A DNA stretch of 64,000 nt from Verrucomicrobiales bacterium (lineage in GTDB: Bacteria > Verrucomicrobiota > Verrucomicrobiia > Verrucomicrobiales > DEV007): NCBI GenBank assembly GCA_029210205.1, contig JARGOD010000001.1, positions 1 to 64,000 on the forward strand. Reading direction: 5' to 3'. The first letter of the stretch is position 1; the number at the start of each line of letters is the position of its first letter. Positions 57,227 to 64,000 of this stretch are shown here, piece after piece. The notes beneath the pieces are model-generated. The model had not been told where the DNA came from. It worked only from the letters and a program-made list of their open reading frames with translations, and did no database searches. The position numbers and the translations under genes are program-made.

Positions 57227-58583
57227 CGCGGTGGTGTTCTAGGAAAAACCCGTGGAGAAGGCGATCAATCTGTAACATGCCATCCCTCGAGACCCGGATT
57301 TCATCGTCACCAAAGGAAAAATAACCATCATCCTCGAGTTTCTTCAGTTCCTTCGGGAAACGGGCCATGACGTCTTCGCCGTATTTCTCTTTAAAGTAGC
57401 TTGGATGGACCAATCCAAGTTTTAACTGAAGAACGAATTCGCGGATGAATCGCTCCTCATGATCTGTGGAGTACGCCCGGAAAATCGGAAGCTGACCTGA
57501 ATCAAGTTCGGTCATGTAGGGACCGACATCAGCCTGATTCTGATAATGGACCCCGCCAAAGTGACCAAAGCTAGCCACTCCTGCCGAAAGGAGGTCGGCA
57601 CCTTCCCAAAGGCTGTCGCGATAAACGAACTTAGTCGTTTCGGGATTTTTCACCACGGTGTAGGCACTGTTGACGGTGTAACCGGCCTGCTCGAACTGCT
57701 CGAACGCCCAATCGACCCAGGCTCGCTTTGTTGGCCAGTCAGCGACAGGAGCTGAGATGCGACCGGACTCCTTCATTTCCTTGAAGATGGTGGTGTTGTA
57801 AGGAATCTCCATTTGGTAGATCGTGACGCAGTCCGGTTCCTCTTCGATCGCGGTCTCGACGCATTTCTGCCAGTTTTCAGGAGTCTCATCCATCATTCCT
57901 GCAATGAGATCGATATTAACCTGATCAAACCCCAGTGTCTTTGCGAAATTGAGTGCGCGAAATGCCTCTTTCGAACGGTGCGCGCGACCGTTCACCTCGA
58001 GGATGTGGTCATCAAAGTTTTCAATCCCGAGGCTTAGCCGTGTCACCCCGATCTCCCGGAGAGCTTCCAGTTTCTTCTCGGTAAGAGTTCCCGGCTCGCA
58101 TTCGAAGGCAACTTCTTCGGTCTCATCCCAGGGGAAGAGATCCTTCATGCGATTAGTCAGGTCCTTCAACTGATTGATCGAAAGGTAGCTCGGAGTTCCA
58201 CCTCCGAAATAAACGAACTGCGGTTTACGCCCCGCGAGATAGGATGTCTGAGCATAGCGCTCAAATTCCCGAATCCCGGCGTCAAGATACGCATTGATCT
58301 CATTCGCATTCTTATCGGTGTAGACCCGGAAGTAGCAAAAGTGGCAGCGCTTCCGGCAGAACGGGATGTGAAAGTAGACACCGAGGTTCGTGTCTTCGGG
58401 TCGGGGGGAATTTAAGACGTCATGGACAGCGTCCTTGTTATCAGGGCTCCAGAATGAAAACGGCGGATAGTTCGCTACGAAGTAGTTCCCCACTTCAGTC
58501 TGTTCGGCTCCTTCGGAATCGATGGGTAATTTCAATTTATCGATGACTCCGTGGGAATCACTGGGTGAACTGCTGGATGACAT
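57210..58583 (-). CDS. HemN/HemW-like radical SAM protein
   Basis: VYFHIPFCRKRCHFCYFRVY (CX3CX2C); YFGGGTPSYLS; ECEPGTLTEKKLEALREIGVTRLSLGIENFDDHIL; C-terminal HemN_C-like region. Confidence 0.88.
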   Translation of the reverse strand: MSSSSSPSDSHGVIDKLKLPIDSEGAEQTEVGNYFVANYPPFSFWSPDNKDAVHDVLNSPRPEDTNLGVYFHIPFCRKRCHFCYFRVYTDKNANEINAYLDAGIREFERYAQTSYLAGRKPQFVYFGGGTPSYLSINQLKDLTNRMKDLFPWDETEEVAFECEPGTLTEKKLEALREIGVTRLSLGIENFDDHILEVNGRAHRSKEAFRALNFAKTLGFDQVNIDLIAGMMDETPENWQKCVETAIEEEPDCVTIYQMEIPYNTTIFKEMKESGRISAPVADWPTKRAWVDWAFEQFEQAGYTVNSAYTVVKNPETTKFVYRDSLWEGADLLSAGVASFGHFGGVHYQNQADVGPYMTELDSGQLPIFRAYSTDHEERFIREFVLQLKLGLVHPSYFKEKYGEDVMARFPKELKKLEDDGYFSFGDDEIRVSRDGMLQIDRLLHGFFLEHHRDARYT

Positions 58584-58634
58584 ATCGGAGAGAAGGGTAA
58601 AGAAGGGTGTTTAAATCCACGGAAGTGGAGGCTG

Positions 58635-59870
58635 CTAGCCCGAAGTTCTGAAAGCATACACTACCCCGTCAGCACCGCAAAGCACCAGCATCCCGCGCGA
58701 TACCGCCGGAGAAGCCTTAATCTGGGCTCCAAGATCGAATTGCCAGACTTCAGCTCCATCGTCCTTATCTACGGCATAGAGCCGTCCGTCCATCCCTCCT
58801 TGCCAGATAAGATCGCCACTGATAACAGGACTGCTGTCGAGTCCTCTGGTTGCAAGGAAGGACCATGTTTCCCGGCCGGTTACTCGATCAATCGCAACAA
58901 GACGCTTGTCAGGACCGGCTACATACAGATGCGTCTCGCTAACGGCCGGCGAAGCCGTGTATTCGACGCCGGTATCGAGACGCCAGGCTTCTTCTCCGGA
59001 AACGATATCGATGGCAATGACTTCACCTCCGTTGTGCGCAACATAGGCAATGCCATCGCTTACTGCTGAAGTATTCGCGATATACGAGCCAATTTCGATC
59101 TCCCTCGATTCGCCGGCGCCATCAGCAGCGATTAAATAGAGTAACCCGTCGCAGCCACCGAAAGAAACGGATCGTTCATCTTCGACATGGATGACGGAAG
59201 GTGTCGCTACGACGTAGTTTCCAGTTTCGTGTTTCCAAATAACTTCTCCGGATGCGGCATCAAGACAGTAGAGGAAGTAATCATGGCTACCAACAAAAAC
59301 TCCCGTTTTTCCCTGAATCTCAGGAAGCACGTTGATTCCACCTTCAATCTTTCCCTCGGTTTCAAAACGCCACAGTTCCTCGCCGGTATCTGCGTCGAGG
59401 GCATAAACAAAACCGTAAGTGTCTCCGAAAAAGATTAGATCCTCATATGCTGCCCCGGGCGCGCTGATTGGACCTTCTGCGTTGAACGTCCATTTCAGTT
59501 CACCACTTTCCAATTCAATCGCCAGAAACTCACCTGACTGGCTGCCGACAAAAACGACGCCGGAACTAATCACAGGTGTCGCCTCAAACGGCGGGCGACG
59601 TTTTCCCTCTTCAACCGGGGGTTCGTAGGACCAGGCGAGGGATAAAGGCGGGATGATACTTTCGCGAGCTACCCCCTGCATTTCGGAGTTTCCCCGGAAA
59701 AGAGGCCAATCAAAGGTTTCGATGGCGCGACCGTCGGATTCACCCGCCAAAGCCTCTTCGCCGTCATCCCGCTCGCCACAGCTAACGAGTGGGAGTGAAA
59801 GCCCGATCACCAACGCCAATCTGGAATGTCGCAAGAACTTCAAAAACTTTAGCTGGTTTACTCTTGCCAT
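58635..59870 (-). CDS. PQQ-like/BamB-like beta-propeller lipoprotein
   Basis: Lipobox LPLVSC; repeated blades (GELKWTFNAEGPISAPGAAY, GEELWRFETEGKIEGG, GEVIWKHETGNYVVATP). Confidence 0.88.
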   Translation of the reverse strand: MARVNQLKFLKFLRHSRLALVIGLSLPLVSCGERDDGEEALAGESDGRAIETFDWPLFRGNSEMQGVARESIIPPLSLAWSYEPPVEEGKRRPPFEATPVISSGVVFVGSQSGEFLAIELESGELKWTFNAEGPISAPGAAYEDLIFFGDTYGFVYALDADTGEELWRFETEGKIEGGINVLPEIQGKTGVFVGSHDYFLYCLDAASGEVIWKHETGNYVVATPSVIHVEDERSVSFGGCDGLLYLIAADGAGESREIEIGSYIANTSAVSDGIAYVAHNGGEVIAIDIVSGEEAWRLDTGVEYTASPAVSETHLYVAGPDKRLVAIDRVTGRETWSFLATRGLDSSPVISGDLIWQGGMDGRLYAVDKDDGAEVWQFDLGAQIKASPAVSRGMLVLCGADGVVYAFRTSG

Positions 59871-59964
59871 ATGAGTATGATTATCTTGAGTTTCCGGAAT
59901 ATCAACGCCTCCATTGCGTTAAGACAGAAACAAACCTCCACGACGCTTAACGTTGGCCCCTCAG

Positions 59965-60789
59965 ATGACGTTTCGAGTTCTTTTTCTCATGACTGTGATC
60001 CTCGCTCCGGCGATGAAGGGAGAGTCGCAGACCGTTGGTCCACCTGAATGGATGAGCGAGGTTACACGCCTCCCTCCTGGAGAACACGCAAACCTTCGCC
60101 CGGTGAAACTCGGCTACACCCTTGCGTGGAACAATCGAATAAATGCAGGTGAGTTCGAAGTATCCATCGTCAGAAACGAAGCTGGAAAGTCGCGCTTTAT
60201 TGGCGATGCCAACGGGAAAAGCACTGGGTTTGCACGCCTCTTGTGGCCCTACGAGTTTCGAGCCCGATCAATTGTTGATGAAAATTCTCTGCGTCCCATC
60301 ACTTTTCAATTGGTAGAAAAAGAACGGAATGAATCGAGCAATTACGACATCATTTTCGAGGACAAGCGACAAGTCTTCACGACGACGTCAAAAAAAGAGG
60401 ATGAAAAAGCCCGCACCGCCACGACTCGCTTCACCTTCGATTTTGGGCAGGATGTTCTCTCGTCTGCGTTTTATCTTCGCAGTCAGGAACTGAGGCAGGG
60501 CGAAGAGGTGACGATGTTAGTGACACCTTTTAATCGCCCCTATGTCGCGCGTCTCGTCGTGACGGGTCGTGAAGAAAGGAAGATCAAAGGCCGGAGCTAC
60601 AAGGCGATCAAACTGGATGCAACGGTTGGAAAAGTGAATGAGGACTTGAGTCTGAAACATTACGAAAAGATCAAAAAAACCACGTTGTGGGTATCAAATG
60701 ACGAGTATCGAATCCCCCTGGAACTGCAGGCGCAGATTTCAGTCGGGTTTATTTCGGCGAGACTCACTGATCTCGACTGGCTTGAGTAA
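59965..60789 (+). CDS. DUF3108-like secreted protein
   Basis: ATG at 59965; signal peptide; LGYTLAWNNRINAGEFEVSI; FTFDFGQDVLSSAFYLRSQEL; C-term YRIPLELQAQISVGFISARLTDL. Confidence 0.75.
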   Translation: MTFRVLFLMTVILAPAMKGESQTVGPPEWMSEVTRLPPGEHANLRPVKLGYTLAWNNRINAGEFEVSIVRNEAGKSRFIGDANGKSTGFARLLWPYEFRARSIVDENSLRPITFQLVEKERNESSNYDIIFEDKRQVFTTTSKKEDEKARTATTRFTFDFGQDVLSSAFYLRSQELRQGEEVTMLVTPFNRPYVARLVVTGREERKIKGRSYKAIKLDATVGKVNEDLSLKHYEKIKKTTLWVSNDEYRIPLELQAQISVGFISARLTDLDWLE

Positions 60790-60795
60790 AAAGCC

Positions 60796-61677
60796 TTATT
60801 CCCAATCTCCCCGGATCCTATCGATCTCCTTCCTGATCTTGTCCTCTTCTAATTTGAGCCCATTAATTTTCAGCTCATAGATGTCCATCGCCTTATCGAT
60901 CTCTTTCGCTGACTTCTGAATTTTCAATTTTCGGAAATCCGACCTCACCGAGGCTTTCTCGCGCACTGCGATATTTTTCATTTCACTTACCTCAGTGAAC
61001 CTGGCGCGAAGCTGCTCAATTCTCGCGAGACGGGCATTGTTCCTCTTTTCTTTTCCATCATCTTCGTTAGGCGCCGGCTGACTTGCTTTAGCTTTTCCGC
61101 TTCCTAATTTCTTCTCAGCACTCCCTGATCCAGGCCCCGCAATCATCGGCTCTTCTTCTCGAATTATGTCCGGCTTCATCGAAATCACCTCTCTCAACGA
61201 GATGTCCTCATCAACATAATTGGGAGGAAAATTGAACTGCGAATAGATCGCTTCCGGAAGCAGTTCGGCACTGATACTTCTGGCTCCGGTTGGAGTCCTG
61301 ACAAAGATACCTCTTCCATCTGCACCGGTGTAGACAGCATCAGCGACAACAGAATTATCTTTGAGAGATATCGTTCCGAGCTGAGATTCCGGCTGCAAAG
61401 CAGTCACTACCCGAAAAGAACTTCGATAGATATCCCTAAACTTCTCCTGCCTCTCAATCTCCTTTTCGAGGGCCAATAAAGAAGCCTTCTTTTTCTCGAT
61501 CTCTCCTTTGCTACTCTGGATGCTCTGCTCTAGCGCTTTCGGATCCCCATACTCGGCCCGATGATCGGCGATCGCTTGCTGAATCTCCGAAATCTCGGCC
61601 TCAATTTCTGATTCTGCGTTGCAGAGCACCGCTATACTCCCAATCGCGAGCAAAAAGGTAAGTCGTAATAGTTTCAT
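60796..61677 (-). CDS. Hypothetical secreted coiled-coil protein
   Basis: Start MKLLRLTFLLAIGSIAVLCNA; N-terminal coiled coil (AEISEIQQAIADHRAEYG...KKKASLLALEKEIERQEKFRD) and C-terminal coiled coil. Confidence 0.65.
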   Translation of the reverse strand: MKLLRLTFLLAIGSIAVLCNAESEIEAEISEIQQAIADHRAEYGDPKALEQSIQSSKGEIEKKKASLLALEKEIERQEKFRDIYRSSFRVVTALQPESQLGTISLKDNSVVADAVYTGADGRGIFVRTPTGARSISAELLPEAIYSQFNFPPNYVDEDISLREVISMKPDIIREEEPMIAGPGSGSAEKKLGSGKAKASQPAPNEDDGKEKRNNARLARIEQLRARFTEVSEMKNIAVREKASVRSDFRKLKIQKSAKEIDKAMDIYELKINGLKLEEDKIRKEIDRIRGDWE

Positions 61678-61694
61678 GACAGTAAAAGCGAAGA

Positions 61695-62243
61695 TCACTC
61701 AGCAAAAATTTGCGCCGCTACGGTAGGTTCGTGAATAAGATTCTTCCGCAATCCTTCAGGAAGATCACTTATCTCTAAAACGGCACTCCCACCTGAGTGA
61801 AGGATCTTTAGTTCTTCGTCACCGACATTCGTAATATTGACGTTTGTATAATCACTACCACTTTCTGTGGATAGAGTCGGAATCTGAACGCCAACAAACG
61901 ATCCTCGAGTAGCGTCACGCCAATAGTTGAGTGATTGCTCAGTAGTGTCCCGGACCGCATTCAGCTTTTGCTCATAAGCTCTTACCTCTTCCAAGTTGCG
62001 TGTCATTTCCGCCTCTCTGGCGACTAGCTCGTCGTGAGACTCTATACCCATTTTCAGATTTTCAAGTTCACGCGCGAGGGAACGCTTTAACTTTAACGCC
62101 TCCGGAAAGCTCATTCCTTCGTCGCCCCCGGACATTGGAGTTTCAGAGCCATTACCATCGACCGATTCATCAGTAGATGTGTCAAAACACGAAGCGAGAA
62201 ACAGAGAGGCAGTCAACAAAATCGCCAACCGGATAACTTTCAT
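61695..62243 (-). CDS. Hypothetical lipoprotein with coiled-coil segment
   Basis: Start MKVIRLAILLTASLFLASCFDTS (lipobox LASC); coiled coil; 17 nt upstream of the next gene. Confidence 0.65.
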   Translation of the reverse strand: MKVIRLAILLTASLFLASCFDTSTDESVDGNGSETPMSGGDEGMSFPEALKLKRSLARELENLKMGIESHDELVAREAEMTRNLEEVRAYEQKLNAVRDTTEQSLNYWRDATRGSFVGVQIPTLSTESGSDYTNVNITNVGDEELKILHSGGSAVLEISDLPEGLRKNLIHEPTVAAQIFAE

Positions 62244-62404
62244 GAAGGTAAATCCCCCATTAGTGGAAGCTGCGCAACAAAAAGGGGGGCACGATTTTAC
62301 CGTAGATTCACTACCATGAGTCCTTGCATTCCTGTTTTTGACGTCGATAATCCGACCCTCGCTCGTCAATGGCGGTGGCAGCCCTGCTCACCCTCGTTTC
62401 AAGC

Positions 62405-62486
62405 GCCGGTGTGGCGGAATTGGTAGACGCGCGCGATTCAAAATCGCGTTCCCTCGGGAGTGCGGGTTCGATTCCCGCCGCCGGTA
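62405..62486 (+). tRNA. tRNA-Leu (anticodon CAA)
   Basis: Acceptor GCCGGTG / CGCCGGT with two G-U pairs; D arm GCG..CGC; anticodon arm CGCGA-TTCAAAA-TCGCG; variable arm; T arm GCGGG-TTCGATT-CCCGC; discriminator A; CCA not encoded. Confidence 0.95.
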
Positions 62487-62498
62487 TTTCCAACAGCT

Positions 62499-64000
62499 TC
62501 AGGAACGTTGCTGCTGTCGAATATCGATCAAATCCTTCATGATGTGATCCAGTTGACCAGTCCATTCGGCGGTCCCAAAAGCATCGTGAAGAGTCTTGTA
62601 GATCTCATAGAGTCTTTCATACACGACGACGTTTGCAGGGATCGGATGATATTCCACCTCACGCATGCGGCAGCATTTCTGCTGCACTTCAGAAATCGTA
62701 AAGCTCCCCTCTGCAGTCGCTCCGAAGATAGCTGCTCCAAGTGCACAAGTCTGATCGCTTGCAGCGACCTTAAGCGGACGCTTCAGGATATCAGCGTAGA
62801 TTTGCATCAGCGTCGCGTTCTTGACGGCAAGTCCTCCCGTGTTCACGACTTCGTTGATTGAAATACCGTATTCCTCCATCCGGTTGATAATTGTCAGCGC
62901 GCCAAAGGCCGTTGCTTCGATGAGGGAACGATAAATTTCGTGAGCCTCGGTGTGAAGGGTTTGTCCAAGGATCATCCCCGTGAGCCGAACATCAGTTAGG
63001 ATCGTACGATTGCCGTTGTTCCAATCCAGAGCCATCAATCCAGTCGAGCCCGGTTTCGATCCCTCGAGCCGCTTTTCCATTTCGATAAACTTTTCGTCCT
63101 GGCTTGCGCCATAGGAATCTGGAACGAGATGATTCACGAACCAAAGGAAGATATCCCCCACTGCCGATTGGCCTGCTTCGACTCCGTAGTGCCCCGGAAG
63201 GACAGATCCATCAACAACACCGCAAACTCCGGGAACGTCGGCAAGATCGCGATCTGCGGGCAGCACGGTGATGTCGCAAGTACTGGTTCCCAGTATCTTA
63301 ACTAAAGTTCCGGCCTTCACTCCCGAACCAACTGCCCCCATGTGCGCATCAAAAGCCCCCACGGCCACGGTGATTCCTTCACTGAGGCCAAGTTTGCCAG
63401 CCCACTCCGCAGTCAGGGTGCCGGCAGAGATATCTGACGAGAATGCCTCGTCGTAGAGTCGGTCTCGCAGATCAGCGAGCGCGGGATCGAGCGTGCTGAG
63501 AAACTCTTTGTCCGGCAGCCCCCCCCAGGAGGCTGCATACATCGCCTTGTGGCCGGCTGCGCAGACACTCCGTTTCGCTGAGGAAGGCGATTCATTTCCC
63601 GTGAGAACGGCGGGAAGCCAATCACAGTGTTCAATCCAGGAATGGGCCGCGGCGAACACTTCAGGAGCTGCATTCTTGCAGCGAAGAATCTTGCTCCACC
63701 ACCATTCACTTGAGTAGGTCCCTCCGCATTTAGCTAAGTATTCGGGGCGCATCTCAGAAGCCAATGCCGTAATTTTGGCGGCCTCTTCATGAGCCGTGTG
63801 GTCTTTCCAAAGCCAAACATGTGCATCGAGATTCTCAGAAAATTCCGGAGTGAGCGCGAGAGGCGTCCCCTTTTCGTTCACTGGAATCGGAGTACTACCA
63901 GTCGTATCAACGCCAATCCCAATCACATCAGCAGCACTGAAAGCAGTCCGCTTCGCCGAAGCCTGTTCGAGTGCGCCTCGTATGATCGTGACCATTCCAT
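62499..64000 (-). CDS. FGGY-family ribulokinase-like protein (N-terminus beyond window end)
   Basis: IGVDTTGSTPIPVNEKGTPLALTPEF...HVWLWKDHTAHEEA; GVEAGQSAVGDIFLWFV; NTGGLAVKNATLMQIYADILKRPLKV; frame stays open to the window edge. Confidence 0.88.
   Translation of the reverse strand, partial: GMVTIIRGALEQASAKRTAFSAADVIGIGVDTTGSTPIPVNEKGTPLALTPEFSENLDAHVWLWKDHTAHEEAAKITALASEMRPEYLAKCGGTYSSEWWWSKILRCKNAAPEVFAAAHSWIEHCDWLPAVLTGNESPSSAKRSVCAAGHKAMYAASWGGLPDKEFLSTLDPALADLRDRLYDEAFSSDISAGTLTAEWAGKLGLSEGITVAVGAFDAHMGAVGSGVKAGTLVKILGTSTCDITVLPADRDLADVPGVCGVVDGSVLPGHYGVEAGQSAVGDIFLWFVNHLVPDSYGASQDEKFIEMEKRLEGSKPGSTGLMALDWNNGNRTILTDVRLTGMILGQTLHTEAHEIYRSLIEATAFGALTIINRMEEYGISINEVVNTGGLAVKNATLMQIYADILKRPLKVAASDQTCALGAAIFGATAEGSFTISEVQQKCCRMREVEYHPIPANVVVYERLYEIYKTLHDAFGTAEWTGQLDHIMKDLIDIRQQQRS

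Noticed and set aside
1-64000. CRISPR arrays, prophage, IS elements, integron attC arrays, rRNA
   Set aside because: No regularly spaced direct repeats, transposase/integrase/Cas motifs or rRNA-like sequence recognised on either strand

Overview
This 64 kb window looks like ordinary chromosome from a Gram-negative PVC-group bacterium, probably Verrucomicrobiota. That placement is inferred from two PSD1-type DUF1549/DUF1553 + DUF1501 modules, an ECF-sigma/FecR pair and a ThuA/HEAT/CxxCH mega-protein. Recognisable content: fabH; a Bat aerotolerance operon (batA, a batB-batC fusion, batD, batE); rsmB; a glcD-glcF-DoxX/MauE operon; a diflavin reductase; an MsbA-like ABC exporter; rbsK; mnmE; radC; an LptD-like protein; a Tct transporter with a TctC-TctB fusion; a lone TpsB/FhaC-like transporter; tatD; a BrnT/BrnA-like TA pair directly upstream of ligA; trpA; dapF-dapA-dapB-folK; a small cluster of HemN-like radical SAM, chorismate-lyase-like and FAD oxidoreductase genes; tRNA-Leu(CAA); and a partial FGGY ribulokinase. 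I saw no CRISPR array, prophage, IS element or rRNA. The signals most worth follow-up are: (1) a cloverleaf-like nested inverted-repeat structure (33466-33530) plus further hairpins in the AT-rich radC-lptD intergenic region, with no coding explanation; (2) the radical SAM / chorismate-lyase-like / FAD oxidoreductase cluster; (3) the TA module 17 nt upstream of essential ligA; (4) a perfect GntR-like palindrome at the glcD start; (5) several fusion or domain-swap genes. All calls come from reading the sequence by eye. No database search or folding program was run.
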